Positions 11,944 through 25,200 of a stretch of DNA of 64,000 nucleotides are shown piece by piece. The stretch lies in the NCBI RefSeq assembly GCF_033118175.1, contig NC_083685.1, positions 124,070,501 to 124,134,500 on the forward strand, in the 5' to 3' direction. A model generated the notes under the pieces. It had not been told where the DNA came from. It searched no databases and saw nothing but the letters and a program-made list of their open reading frames with translations. The DNA is from Dama dama (Eukaryota > Chordata > Mammalia > Artiodactyla > Cervidae). A program made the position numbers and the translations under genes. The stretch's first letter is position 1; each line of letters starts with the position of its first letter.

Positions 11944-12439
11944 AGCCAAGAGATAAACCTGGTTTTCGGGCAATGGAAGTTTGCTGCTGCCACGGGGATG
12001 ACCTGCCATCTTAAGTAAGTTTCAGACACAAAACAAATCATTTCCCTGCAGAAGCAGGTACCCAAGGTGTAGCTACAGGTGCTCTTGCAGGAGGAGACCC
12101 AGCCTGAGGCAGGAGAGAGATGGGCTCCAGGTTAGACACAACTGGCCTCCTGTTACTCTTTCATGGGGCACAAAGAAGTGGGCTTCCGGCTGGATACTTA
12201 ACAACTGTTTGCATTTCCTGAGACAAGAGATAGATAGTCCTCTGTTCAGGCATTTACAATCAACCTCCCTTTCCCTCCGAAATGGAGATAACAACAGAAA
12301 CAGGGTAAATAGCCAGTCTTCGTCTCTTGTAAACACCTTAAGGTAATAGTCATGGCACTAGTCAAGGTAACAGTAAAACATGGCATGACCGTATCATCTT
12401 TGCCGCCCCCACCCTCCACCCCCAAGGTCCTTTGCCTGC

Positions 12440-13063
12440 CTTTTGTCTGTGGACAACTTTAGTCAAAAAGTAAGTTTAATCAGAGAACTGAGAAATGCAG
12501 AAACAAAGGAAAACAGTCAAAGGAAACCAAATAATAATAATGTAGTCATTAAGCATCGTCAAGGCGATTTAGTTCCTTCTCAAGGGTTATAGATAGTATT
12601 CTGAACCATATCCTGTGAGCTGTCTTATGGTGAAGCCATCAGCAGGTGGAAGAAGTTAACTACATGATGACCAGGCTATAGCCGTGACATTTATTATTAT
12701 AAGCTGCCACAATTCCAAGAACTGGCCTCAAAGTAACGGAAAACAAACTGACCCTGGAACTGAAGTTTAACTGTACCTAAAACAGTCAAGATGACGCTGG
12801 TCAGATGACCAATTTGAAGGTGACTATCAGAGCTGACTGTGCTGTTTCTACACGTAGCCCCTCCTTCTGTCTATAAAAGCTCTTGCCTCACTGGTAGCCA
12901 GTGAGGAGTTGGCCTTTGGACAGATGTCCACCTACAGCCCCCGCTCTGCCCCCTACGCCCCTGCCCCCCTCAGTTGCCGGTGTCTGAAATAAAGCAAACT
13001 TTCCTTTCCACCAACCTGGCCTGAATTTATTGACTTTTGAGCGGTGAGTAGCCAGACCCTACA
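12440..13063 (+). mobile_element. LTR-like sequence with TATA and AATAAA
   Basis: TATAAAAGCTC at 12872 precedes AATAAA (12988-12993) and a CTTTCC-rich end, as in class I ERV LTRs. No internal retroviral coding region was seen. Confidence 0.6.
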
Positions 13064-13099
13064 CACCTTTTGTGACAATAGTCATGGTAAGGACAAAGA

Positions 13100-13525
13100 A
13101 GGCGCAAAACCCTGTTTGAGTAAAAAATTAAGGGATCTCCACTTCCCCCCTTTTTGGAAGAAGGGAGACACTACACATGTGCAGAAAGGCTCCTTGTGGG
13201 TCAAAATTCAGGGGATAACGCCAGGCCATAATGAGTCTTGCTCCTCCCAGCAGCCTTCACTTAGGGTACCATCTTGGCTGATAGGTGTGTGCGCACCCAG
13301 GGAAGGGGCCCAGGGTAGGTCAGGTGTGGAAAAATAAACCAGATAATTGGCTAAAGGTAAACAGAGACCTGGAAGAACCGCCCTCTAAAATGACTTGCCT
13401 GGCATTTTTCTGTGCTCCGCCTCCCTAAGGGGGACGCCCGCACCCTTTCTCTCTGGGTGTCCATCTCTACCTTGCTTTTATCTTAACTAAACAAACTCTT
13501 TTTCTGTGTGCTCTCCCGCATGTTA
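13100..13525 (+). mobile_element. Possible third LTR-like block
   Basis: A block of different text ends in a pyrimidine-rich CTTTTTCTGTGTGCTCTC segment after an AAACAAAC run. LTR-like by composition only. Confidence 0.35.
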
Positions 13526-14360
13526 CTGTGCTATATCTCTAGTAATGAACTTTGTACCTGCATTTACAGCTTTTGCCTTGCCAAGATCAAGCCCAGACCC
13601 CTGGGACGGCTCCCTCTGAAAGCACCATCTAGCCAACAGTCTCCTTCCCCAGTACGTGAACTGAAAACATTTGCTAGCTCCTCTTTTGTTCAAATGGTGG
13701 TAACCACACAAAATAAGTAGAGAAAAAACAAATCTGCTTCTTCCCTCCCAGTGTCTGCGGGATGACTCATCCAAAGACTTTGCTTTTCAGTTCATGTGAC
13801 AATTATCCCAAAAGATCCACCTGGGGATGAAATGAAATCATTTTTGTTTAAGTCAAACAGACTTAGAATATAAACAAAGAAGACTGAAGAATTGGGAATA
13901 TTTGACAACATTTTAGGGAAGAAAACAAGAAAGGAGGACCAATGAATTGAAGTTACAAAGAAATGCCTAAATGAGCCTCTTGTGGATCTGACGTCTATAA
14001 AGCAGCAATCAGTTTTTCCTTAAAATTATCCATCTCAGTTCACACAGAGTTAGGGCAAAACTATTCATGATAAAAAACATCAAACCTTCTAGATTTAATA
14101 GCAGTTCAGAAAACCAAACAGTCACAACCAAATGCACCAGGGAAGAGCTGATGGCATTTTCAGACCATTTGTGCACAAAATTGAAAACAATCTCAGTTTG
14201 AAAGCCACTGTGAAATATAGTTTCTTGACTTACCAGATCAACAAAAATGTGCTTCTTAGTAATTAAAATTTAGTGTATTATGGACCAACAAAAAGAAATC
14301 ACACTCAAGAGAGTGAGATGATAAGCCATGAGTTGGGAGAAAATATAAAGGTACACCTGA
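13526..14360. other. Intergenic, nothing recognised
   Basis: AT-rich, possibly retroviral or L1 flank at its start. No feature supported. Confidence 0.4.
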
Positions 14361-14452
14361 TAGGGACTTCCCTGGCAGTCCAGTGGTTAGAACTCTGCAC
14401 TTCCTGATCCCTGGTCAGGTAACTGAGATCCCATGTACCATGCAGCTCAACA
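14361..14452 (+). mobile_element. CHR-type SINE, internal deletion
   Basis: AGGGACTTCCCTGGCAGTCC.., missing part between the boxes. Confidence 0.8.
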
Positions 14453-15061
14453 TCTGATAAAGGAATATTATCCAAAATATAAAAAGAACGGGAATTTAAC
14501 AGACATCTCACTGGTGAAGATATACAAGTGGCAAACAAGCACCTAAAAAAATGTTCCACATTTTATGTCATAAAGGAAAAGCAACTGTGAAATAAAATTC
14601 ATATTTTATGGCAGAACCAGAAAAAGTTAAACATGAAAAATTTCCTCTGCCATTGAACCTCTCTCCCCACTCCTGAGCATTGTGCATCTGCATTAACCAA
14701 AACTCCCCCAGCAGCAGGAATACTTGCTCAATTCAAAAAAGCAGCACTCTCCTAGCATCAACAAGGCAATTCCTTAAAAGACAACATTCCTTCTTTATCT
14801 TATAAAATACCACAGGAAGCCATCATGATCTGATGACACTCAGATCAGGATTGTGTAAGCTGTCATTAATACATCATTTAAACTACAGCCCTCTGTCTCA
14901 GAAACAAACAAACAAACAAACTCATATACCTGTGCCTTGACTTCTAATGGGCAGAACTATTCTCAGAGCTTTCTGAGATGCTCTCTCAGGTTATATAAAA
15001 TCCTCAAATTTGGCTTGAATAAAAATTTCCATTTTCTTTCTTAGATGGACTGATTTTTGCT

Positions 15062-15272
15062 GAAAGTGAAGAAGTGAAAGTGTTAGTCGCTTAGTTGTGT
15101 CTGACTCTTTGCGACCCCATGAACTGTAGCCCACCAGGTTCCTCTGTCCACGGAATTCTCCAGACGAGAAAACTACAGTGGGTTGCCATTTCCTTCTCCA
15201 GGGGATCTTCCCGACCTGGGGTCTCCTGCACTGCAGATAGATTCTTTCCTATATGAGCCCCGAAGGAAGCCA
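15062..15272 (-). mobile_element. Bov-tA SINE
   Basis: GTCGCTTAGTTGTGTCTGAC.. to the degenerate head ATGAGCCCCGAAGGAAGCC. Confidence 0.88.
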
Positions 15273-15289
15273 TTTTTGTTGACCCAACT

Positions 15290-15665
15290 GAAAACAATGA
15301 GATCCCATTGCACACCTAGGAACATGACCAGAATCTGGAACACTGACAGCAGCAAATGCTGGTGAGGATTCCGAGCAAGAGGAGCCTCTCATTCATTGCT
15401 GGTATGAAGGCAAACGGTATGACTGCTTCGGAAGGCGGTTTGGTAGTTTGTTGCGAAACTAGGCATCCTCTTTACCATAATACAATGCTGCAACTGTGCT
15501 CTTTTGGTACTGGTCCAAGACAGTTGAAACTTATGTCACACAAAACCCTGCACACAGATGGTTCGAGTGGCTTTATTCTTGTCAAAAGTGGAAAGCAACC
15601 AAGATGGCCTTCAATTGGTAAGTGAATAAACTGTGTACATCCTGTTAAAAGGTAAACCAAGGCAT
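15290..15665 (+). mobile_element. L1 ORF2 tail remnant
   Basis: TCATTCATTGCTGGTATGAA.. and CAACCAAGATGGCCTTCAAT.. match the degenerate L1 ORF2 end. Confidence 0.65.
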
Positions 15666-15767
15666 ATAAATATTTTTAAGTGTTTGAGCAAACACTGGTT
15701 TGAAACAGGCAGCATCCAATCTAACAGAAAGAAAGGTGGTCTAAGAAGCTTTACAAAATGAAGGACT

Positions 15768-15893
15768 TAGGCATCCCCTGGCGGTCCAGTGGTTAGAACG
15801 CCACATTTACACTGAACAGGGCACGGATTCAATCCCTGGTCAGGGAACTAAGATCCCACAAGCTACACAACGCAGCCAAAAAAAAAAAAATAG
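15768..15893 (+). mobile_element. CHR-type SINE
   Basis: GGCATCCCCTGGCGGTCCAG.. to A(13). Confidence 0.87.
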
Positions 15894-16139
15894 AGAAAGA
15901 CAGAGGAAGTAGGAACAAGGAAGTTATACCAGGCCAAAAAGCAAATTGGTTATTGAGAGGTTATTTTTCTTTAGCGGGTGGCAAAGGTCAATATCAGGCA
16001 GATTACCTAACTGGTGTTGGTCAGGCAATTCCTGATTGACTCATTTAAGATTCCATTTCTGGGAGAGCTGAAACTGACATTTAAGTCTCCGTTTGGGGAC
16101 GTGGAACTTACCATAAGCCACTCCATTTGGGCCTGATGT

Positions 16140-16510
16140 CTTGCTTTTTAACAATCCAGACAATGGAATAGTATTCAGTGCTAAGAAGAAATGAGCTGTC
16201 AAGCCATGAAAAGACATGTTGGAAACAATACATATTACTAAATGTAAGATGCCAATCTGAAAAAGGTTACATACTGGATGATTCCAACTATGTGACATTC
16301 TGGTAAAGGCAAAACTATGGACAGAGTAAAAAAAAAAAAAAAAGTCAGTGGTTTCTGGGGGCTGGTTACCAAGGTGGGAGAGAAGAATAGGAAGAACTCA
16401 GGAATTTTAGGGCGGTGAAACTACACTGTATGATACTATAATGGTGGATACTAGTCATTATACATTTGTCTAAACTCATAGAATGTACAACACTGAAGTG
16501 AATCCTAATG
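16140..16510 (+). mobile_element. L1 3' remnant
   Basis: GGAATAGTATTCAGTGCTAAGAA.. through CCTAATGTAAAC, likely continuing the L1 piece at 15.3-15.65 kb. Confidence 0.65.
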
Positions 16511-16535
16511 TAAACTAAGGACTTTTTAAAAAAAC

Positions 16536-16669
16536 ATTTTATTTATTTATTTCACTGTGCCAGGTCTTAGTTGTGCATGTGAGATCTAGTTCCCCCACCA
16601 GGGATGGAACCTGGGCCCCCTGCATTGGGAGCCTGAAGTCTTAGCAACTGGACCACCACGGAATTCCTG
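16536..16669 (-). mobile_element. CHR-type SINE
   Basis: TTTATTTATTTATTTCACTG.. to ..CAACTGGACCACCACGGAATTCC. Confidence 0.87.
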
Positions 16670-16865
16670 AAGCTAAGGACTCTGGGTGATGACAAGGTGT
16701 CAATATAGGATCATTAACTGCAACAAATGTACCACTTTGGTGGGGCATGTTGATAAGAAAAATCTCTGTACCTTCCTCTCCATGTTGCTGTGAATTCAAA
16801 ATTGCTCTAAAAAATGAAGTCTACTTTAAAAGAGCAAAAACTGAAAATGGAAATAACATAAAGTC

Positions 16866-16970
16866 AGGAATTCCCTGGTGGTGCAGTGGCTAGGATTCAG
16901 GGCTTTCACTACTGGGGCCCAGATTCAATTCCTGGTCAGGGAATTAAGATTCCAAAAGCAATGGGGGTGG
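16866..16970 (+). mobile_element. CHR-type SINE
   Basis: AGGAATTCCCTGGTGGTGCAG.. to ..AAGATTCCAAAAGC. Confidence 0.85.
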
Positions 16971-17255
16971 GGTTGGGGGAGAAATCTACCTTTTTACAAT
17001 TAAATAAAATAAAAAGTTTATAAAGAAACAAGCCAAAAGAATCACACAAAGTTTCAAGAGTCAGACCATTTTCATGGACTATGTGTCCTTATTTTTTAGA
17101 AAATACAAATTTTTTCTTAAGTAGTATTAGTTGAGTGGTAAGGAGTTGTTTAACCATATTTTACTTGCTGGAAACCAAACCAAAAGAAGCCAATGAAACA
17201 AGCCCAAATATTTATGTTAATGAGACATCTTGGCTAATTATGTAATTAGACATTA

Positions 17256-17382
17256 AAATTTTTTTTTTTTTGGCTGTACCTTGCAGCCTGAGGGGTCTTA
17301 GTTCCCCAACCAGGGATGGAACCTGTGTTGACTGCAGTGGGAACATGGATTCTTAACCACTGGACTGCCAAGGAAGTCCCTA
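17256..17382 (-). mobile_element. CHR-type SINE
   Basis: T-run, TGGCTGTACCTTGCAGCC.., ..CTGGACTGCCAAGGAAGTCCC. Confidence 0.87.
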
Positions 17383-17399
17383 ATTAACTTTTTAATCAA

Positions 17400-17477
17400 A
17401 AAAAATTTTTTTAATATAGCTGATTTACAATGTTGTGTAAGTTTCTGTTGTGCAGCAAAGTGATTCAATTATACATG
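17400..17477 (-). mobile_element. L1 3' tip
   Basis: AATATAGCTGATTTACAATG.. is the reverse-complement end of an L1. It is cut by the Bov-tA SINE that follows. Confidence 0.65.
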
Positions 17478-17685
17478 TGAAAAGCGTTAGTTGCTCAGTT
17501 GTGTCCGACTCTTTGCGACCCCATGGACTACCACCAGGTTCTTCTGTCCATGGAATTCCCCAGGCAAGAATACTAGAGTGGGTTGCCATTTCTTCCTCCG
17601 GGTGATCTTCCTGACCCAGAGATCCAACCTAAGTCTCCCGCATCACAGACGGAGTCTTTACTGCTGCGCCACCTGGGAAGTCCCG
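17478..17685 (-). mobile_element. Bov-tA SINE
   Basis: GTTGCTCAGTTGTGTCCGAC.. to ..TGCGCCACCTGGGAAGTCCC. It splits an L1 tip. Confidence 0.88.
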
Positions 17686-18089
17686 AACAATGTGGTTTAT
17701 GCTAAACAAACACCTGCTGTCTCTCTGCAAGTCTAGAATCCTGGCAAATGCCAGGCAGAGGCTGCCTGCAACCAGCCCCTGTAAAACCCTTGGGTGCATC
17801 TCTAGCAGGCTTTTCTGGACAGAAACATCACACGTGTTGCTACATCTTCGATGCTGGGGCAAGAGGAAGCTCTGGGTGACCTTCAGGGAAGGGAGAGAGA
17901 GAGCATAACAAAGCCTGCACCTGGATTCTTCTAGACTCCCCCCAGGGTCTCTGTCCCTGATGACCTGGCTATGTATCCTTACCAGGTCACTGTAATAAAC
18001 CCTGAGAGTACCCCTGATTCCTGCTAGCAAATCTCCCAATTTACGAGTAGTCCTGGAGTTGCCTGAGACATATCATGCAGGGCCACACA

Positions 18090-18219
18090 ATTTGTTTGTT
18101 TTGTTTTTTTGCCACACCTTGAGGCTTGTGGCAACTCAGTTCCCTAACCACGGATTGAACCTGGGCCACAACAGTGAACTCACTGAGTCCTAACCACTGG
18201 CCCTGCAGGGAATTCTGTG
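18090..18219 (-). mobile_element. CHR-type SINE
   Basis: TTTTTTGCCACACCTTGAGG.. to ..CCTAACCACTGGCCCTGCAGG. Confidence 0.85.
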
Positions 18220-18524
18220 AAGTTGTTACCTTAATGGCTGTGTCCATATATTCCAGTTGCCGAGGCCTCCTTGGACCGTGACCCATGGAGACAGCCGCTG
18301 CCATTAGGAGACGGCGAGAGGGGAAGAGTTCACTGCTGCCTGGGCCTGGCCTGCAGGCGGCCGTGGGGAGGGCCCTGGAGCTCCTGAGTCCCAGCCCTCA
18401 GCCTTCCCTGGGCCCCCAGCTCACTTGCCCACCCCGAGGCCAGAAGGCCTGGAGGGCCCAGGGACCCTGGCGAAGCTGACTGAACAGGACCCCTGGCCCC
18501 GTCAGGGCCTTGTGCTAATGGTGC

Positions 18525-18885
18525 ACCAGCTCCGCTCCTGTTGCAGCGGTTCAGCCACTAAGTCATGTGTGAGTCTTTGCAGCCCCATGGGCCGCAGCCC
18601 GCCTGGCTCCCCTCTGCCATCTCCCGGGGCCTGCGGGCTGTCGCTTCAGCCAAGTACAGCTCTTTGCAAGCCTATGGACTGTAGCCCTCCAGGCTCCTCT
18701 GTCCATGGGATTTCCCAGGCAAGAATCCTGGTGTTGGTTGCCAAACCCTCCTGCAGGGGATCATGTCTCCCAGAGTTTGCTCAAATTCATGTTCATTGAG
18801 TTGGTGATACTATCTAACCATCTCATCCTCTGCCGCCCCCTTCTCCCTCTGTCAGTCTTTTACTGCTGAGTCACCCGGGAAGCCC
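18525..18885 (-). mobile_element. Composite Bov-tA/BovB-tail copies
   Basis: Two partial Bov-tA/BovB 3' segments in tandem (GCCACTAAGTCATGTGTGAG.. and TTTGCAAGCCTATGGACTG..), ending in the tRNA-like head ..GAGTCACCCGGGAAGCCCC. Confidence 0.7.
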
Positions 18886-18899
18886 CATAACAGCAGCAG

Positions 18900-19200
18900 G
18901 CAGCATACTGTTTACGTATAGGTCACACTGTTTATCCATTCATCTACTGATGGACATGGGTTGTTTCCACCTTTTGGCCATTGTGAACAATGCTGCTACA
19001 AACATAACTGTACAAATACCTCTTCAAGTCTGTTTTCAATTCTTTGGGGTACATACCCAAACATGAAATGGGTGGATCAGACAGTGATTCTAGTTTTACA
19101 TTTTTTAGGAACTACTTTACTGTTTTCCATAAAGGCAGCACCATTTTACATTCCTACCAAGGATTCCAGTTTCTCTTATGTCCTCCCTTTATTTTTTTGT
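18900..19200 (-). mobile_element. L1 remnant
   Basis: TTTATCCATTCATCTACTGATGG.. and TTGTGAACAATGCTGCTACAAACA.. are reverse-complement L1 3'UTR/ORF2 text. Confidence 0.75.
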
Positions 19201-20507
19201 TTAATTGGCAACTTTTTTTGTACTTTGAGAACTTAAAGAACTCCCAGAGGAAAGCAAGCCTCAGTGTAAACAGCCAAAACCTAGGTTTTAAGGTATTCCA
19301 GCCTTCAGGTATAGGAGGGAAGAGGTGGGTGGGGGTGACTCCTTCACACAGAGTAATACAGTTGTGACTCAATAAAGGTTGCTCCAGGACTAAGCCAAAT
19401 TTCAAAATATAGAAATTTGCCGTAAAAAAACAGCACACTCATACTTACACACACACACCCCCATGTGAGACAAAGTGAAGACTTACTTACCCAGAAGCAT
19501 AAATTATTTGACAGAATACATAAGACAAGCATAAAAATTATTTATTTCATACCACATTTCAAATTCAAATGATACAAATTCAAACATGAGCTGTTATCAG
19601 TCAAATAAAAAGCCCACCAAGGCCAACACTACTTATAGACATAAAGACTGAGTAAAAAACAAAACGAACCCCACCCAAACACAAAATTTGAGTACAGAAC
19701 TTAAGGTGAAGGACATCACACATAACAACAGGAGGGAGGCAGACAGCAGTCGTGTTCCTGACAGACTCCCCTCACTCCCTTTCTTTTCCTTTGTGAAAGC
19801 TGTTACCAGGAATCCTACCAGCAGGGATAAGAGGCTTCGGCTGCCCTGGGTGAATGTACTCAGTAGTAGTAACAGAGGCCATTGAACCTCTGCAGCCTAA
19901 TTCTACAGACCTATCATAAGCAAAGGGAGCTTGAGCCTGGGAGTGAGGAACACAGGAATGCAGGGCCCAGTTTCCAGCTGAACGTGAGACAGGCAGCCTT
20001 GTGAGATGGTCCTGGGGATCCTGGTTCTAGTCACTCCCTGGTGTAACCCCCACCCCCTTCCTTGGGTGTGGCCGGGAACTAGTGACTTGCATCTAGTAAA
20101 GAGAACATAGGAAAAGTGATGAGATGTCACTTTCAAGATTACAATTATAAAAGACGATGACTTATGACTTGCTGGCACTTCCCTCTGGCTTTTCTCACTT
20201 GCTTTCTTTGATGAGGACAGCCGTGAGAAACTAAGACTGTTAGTCCAACAGCCTGTGGGGAACCAACTCCTGCCAAGGAGGAAACTGAGCTGAGAAGCAG
20301 GTCCTCCCCCGGGTCACACCTGGACTGCAGCCTGTGACAGACCCTGCGCTGGCTGGGGGACCTGATTCAGCCACGCCGAGATTCTAGACCCACAGAAACT
20401 ATGCAAGAATACATAGGTCTTGTTTTAAGTGGCTGAGTTTTGGGGTAATATGTCATACGGAGATAGAAAACAAATACACCTGGGTAAACAATAATGTGCT
20501 TAGTGAA

Positions 20508-20716
20508 AAAAACTGTTGGTTGCTCAGTCATGTCTGACTTTGTGACCCCATGGAATACAGCCTACCAGGCTCCTCTGTCCATGGAATTCTCCCAAGTAAG
20601 AATACTGGAGTGGGGAGCCGTTCCCTTCTACAGGGGATCTACCCGACCCCGACGCAGGGATCAAACTCGGGTCTCCTGCATTGCAGGCAGATTTTTACTA
20701 TCTGAACCACCAGGGA
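20508..20716 (-). mobile_element. Bov-tA SINE
   Basis: GTTGGTTGCTCAGTCATGTC.. to ..CTGAACCACCAGGGAAATGG. Confidence 0.88.
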
Positions 20717-21137
20717 AATGGCTACGTTTTGGGGTAATCTATCATATGGTGATAGAAAACAAATACATCTGAGTAAACAATAATGTGCTTAAAGAGATAA
20801 TAAATTCATTTGTATTAATTCTGAAACAGCATTTACAACTTATATAAAATCAACTGTCAACTGAGTTTATCTCAACTTCAAGAAAGAAAATCAAAATTTT
20901 ATAACTTGAAGCAAAAGAGTTTAGTGTTCCATACACATGCAATTTCTCTAAGGGTTCCAGCTAACCACAATTCCCTGAAATTGCCATCAAATCTGAAAGT
21001 CATACTCCATAAAATTGCTAAGCAGGTTTTAAAAAATAATAGAAAACAAAATATTGTTTGTCTTCTTGATTAAATCTACTTTGCCATAAAACTCGATTTG
21101 TACAGTTAATTTTCAAGTTTAAAAGTGAGCTTTCCCG

Positions 21138-21398
21138 TTTATAGGAAATGTCCAGAAGCAGCAAATCCACAGTGACAGGAAATGGATTACTGACCACCGG
21201 TGCCAGGCAAGAAAATGGGGAATGACTACTAGTAGGTTCAAGGGGGTTCTTTTTGGGGTGATGAAAATGTTCTGGAAAGGATAGTAGTGATAGTTATACA
21301 ACCTTGTGAATGTACTGAAATGCCACTAAACTGTATACTTTACAATGATGAATTTTATGATTTCTGAATTATATCCCAATTAAAATAACTGTTTAAAG
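21138..21398 (+). mobile_element. L1 3'UTR remnant
   Basis: Text such as AAACTGTATACTTTACAATG and a final AT-rich tail match the common L1 3' end. Confidence 0.7.
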
Positions 21399-22233
21399 CT
21401 CTTATGAATTAAAGTTAACATTTCCATTCTAAACATCTCCCCAAATAGCTAGATTCCATTCCCAGACATGCATATGGAATGGTGTTTATTAGTCACAACA
21501 GCCTGCCACCATAGCTTAGACTTCACTACATGTTCTGGGTTTGTTTGTTTTTTATGCACTGCATCCTCTAGAAAAATTACTAGCAAAAGCCTCCATCAGT
21601 AAATGTGTATTTTTTTCTTAACTGTGTTTTTGCTCATTTACAAATGTTAGATTCCTATTTTAAAAACTTAAGACAATTTTTACCTCATTTCATAATATTT
21701 GATTAGCACCCCTCTTGCTATGAACTATAAGAAAAATAATCAAAAATGTGCAAATCTTTTCAAAGATTCCATATCAGCATTACATAATTTATTTAAACGC
21801 CATTCCCAGACACACATGGGGTGGCACATGCTCCCTGTTACTACATAGTAACACACAGCCACACCCTGTAGGAGTCTTCATACGACATACGGCCTAGTAG
21901 TTTCAATCAAAGCATGATCTTCCAACCAGAACAGGGGGCAGAAGAAAATATTTACATTTATACATGATCATAAGGAACATGAGACAGATGAACTGAAACA
22001 CAACATCTCCGAACAACATGACTGACAGAACAAATTTCCCTTATTTCACTAGTCTTTAAACAATATCTGTAAACTTGAATACCAACTCTGGCAGATTTAG
22101 CAGTCTTAGATCTCGGAGTTTCCATCCTAAACAGCCTCCAAGGTACGGTGAAGATGACAGCGGCCTCCTCTGCCTGGCCCCGCCGCTCAGCCGAGGGTCT
22201 GAAGAGGCGGCCTCCTCTCGCTGGAGCCCCTCC

Positions 22234-25200
22234 TCAAATACTTCGGTAGTCAGAGCCCCGGGCTACAATGGCAGCAGCTTCCCACTCCACAGTGAAGAAG
22301 GAGACAGTTCCAAAAAACCCAAATATCACCATGACCAGGAGTTGCCAATGAAGGAGAAGGTAGTTACTGTAGAAAAATGCCACAGCTGCGCAAATGGACT
22401 AAGAATAAAGAAGACAAGACAGATCATGAAACATGCACAGGTGACCCAGCCAACTCCACAACGAACCCCACCACTCTGACCCAAGCCTTCTTGTCACTGT
22501 TCCCTGCTCCTTCTGCATCTAGAGGGCACCTCCTTAGTTGGCAGCTCACAGACACACACCACCAAGTCCCGCTGAGAGCTGGGAATAATCAAGTAAGCTA
22601 TAGTCTGTTATTTAAAACAGTATTTTGTTAAAAAAAACAAAACAAAACAAACTGGAGTGATAAAATCACGTGCATGCACAGTGAGAAACACACTTGTTAT
22701 CTGTAAACACCTTGAATTGTGGTACCTACGGAAAGAAGTCTGAACCATAGAGGCTGGAATATAAAATCTCTTATACGAGTGATGGGACAAAAAAGACCAC
22801 ACTACTTATTGCCTCCTCATTCTGATCACAAATCCTTTTAAAGGATCTCCTGCACTTTCATTTAAGAAACATTAAGAAAATGAAGTTAAAAAAAAAAGAA
22901 AATGAAGTTATAGCACTTAAAAAAGACCCACCTTTTAACACAGTCTAGAGAATTTACCTGCACAAATTTAAAGACGGCAAAAGCTGGGGCGCTGTCTTCA
23001 GAATAGAGAAAACCTAAAATACTAAGCAGCTGGGTATTGAAGCAGCTGTCTCCAAGACCCAACAGGAAGCTGCAGAAGATGGCAATTTCTTTGCTGATTA
23101 AAATAAAATTGAGAGTGAGCATTAATAATAATATTTGTTAGAGTTGTTTAAAACGTAACAGCAACTCACCCACAAAAACATTTTACTCTCCAATTTAAAC
23201 AAGTTTATGAAACAAGAATGAATAAACACTGGAATTTACAAAGTAAGAACTTATGCTCAAATGCTGTCACCTTCACAGTCTAGCAAACTCTAGTCTATTA
23301 ACTATCAGGGAAGCAAACACTGTCTGGAATAGGGCTGCCCTTGGCTTGTGGATCCAGACATAAATGCCTACATGACAATGAATTTGAGAGCTGAGTGCAG
23401 TAAAATGACACCTGCAAAACTCCCGTAAACACTGCGAAAGGACTGGGCAGCTGACCCAGCAGACAGATCACCACTCAGCTCCTCACTCCTCGCTCCATCT
23501 GAAGCCCGAACTTCTAGAGATTTCAATGCTCAAAAGGCAGAGATAAAAAACTCAAATCAGACACTTACATGACCCTTCACAGATCAAGAAAAAGATTCAG
23601 TGGGGAGAAAGGTTAAAACCAACAATCACAAAAATAACTTCAGATTCTCTATGGATTTCTATTCAAACTCATTCTGGCTCCATTAACACATGACAGATGA
23701 CCTTATAACAGACTCACAGAAAAGGACTAACTGCTGCATTCTAAATTCCAAGCCCCCCTTTACCCCCTGCCTTCCTTAATTACTAGATGAAGGGCAGTCA
23801 CTGTACCTGGGTGTGATGTAAGCGCGGCTGTCAGTGCCTTCCACAGGAGCAATGGGGGCGTCCCCAGGCAGGTTGAGGAATATTAAATAAAAAGCTATAA
23901 AATGCACCAGGATGCCCAACAGCACAACTGGATTCCTACCAAAACGATTATTCTTGCTCAGCAGGCCAAAGAGGCTTCCACCTATAAAATCAATGAACAA
24001 ACAAAAAAATCCAAGGCCAAGTTAATATATCAAAAATTTATTTTTGAAAAAATGGACAATAGTGAATTTAATAAAATAAGAAAGCATAAATATACAAAAT
24101 AAGAAATAACTGTTGAAACAAAGGAAAGTATAAAAATCAGGACAGACTTCTAGGTAAGATGGAGTAACAGGAACTGAATTTACCCCCAGTCTAAAAAAAA
24201 AAAGAAAAAAAAAACAAAAATATGACACAGAGAGACAGGAAACAAATGAGGTGAGGCCCACACCTGCCCCAGCTGACTGAGAGGCGGTGGGCTTCAGAGA
24301 GCGGGAGGGTGGCAGCACTGGGGGAGGAGGGGGCCAGACCGGGAAGTGGGGGAGAAGGGGAGGAAAGGCAGGAGGAAGCCCACAGCCTCCCTGAGCTGAG
24401 GAGACGAGAGCTCAGGGTCTGGGGAGACCAAGGTGCTCAAACCAAGGTATGAGTTTCCAAGACAGGGCATCAGAAAGGAGAGCTGATCAGCACAGGATGT
24501 GAGTAGCAGAGATCAGAAAGAACTTTCCAAGAGGATTAGTGGCATTAGTGCCCTACCCTGGGCAGGGAAGAGTACCTGGTCCCACCAGCCAGACCGGAAA
24601 TATTATTCACTGGGTATTCACGAAAGGGTCTTCCCTTGGGGGAGAGAGATAATTAGCCCTCCTCTGAGCACTACTCTGGTTCCATCCAATACCCTTTAAA
24701 AGCAAGACTCAAAAAGTCACACTGTTTCCAAGTAAATGAACTGCATCCAAGAACAAAGCTCAAGAACATGAACAGGAATGTAAAAGTCATCCCACGCCCA
24801 ACAAGGTAAAGTTCACAATGGCTAGTATCCACATTACCAGGCATGCAAAGAAACAGGAAAATAGGACCTGTCATGAGACAAATCAGTCAAACACAGAGTT
24901 ATCACCTGACCCAGCGATTTCAGTCCTAGGTTTACATAAAACATAAGATCACACAAAAACTATACAGAAATGTTCACAGCAGCATTATTCATAATGGACA
25001 AAAAGTGAAAACAACCCAAATGTCCATGACATGATGAATGGATGAATAAAAATGTGGTAGATCCATATGACTAAATATCATTTGGTAATAAAGAGGAATG
25101 AAGTAAAAAAGAAAAAAGAAATGAAGTAGTGATACATGCTACACCATGAAAAAACCCTGAAAACACTGTATTAAGTAAAAGAAGCCAGAAACAACAGAAA

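Larger units (their letters stand above)
19200..22233 (-). other. MFSD11 3'UTR and downstream flank
   Basis: AT-rich sequence follows the MFSD11 stop. Candidate minus-strand AATAAA signals lie at 21788-21793 and 19541-19546. I cannot decide which is used. The stretch includes an L1 3' fragment (21.1-21.4 kb) and a Bov-tA SINE (20.5-20.7 kb). No other gene is visible. Confidence 0.45.
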
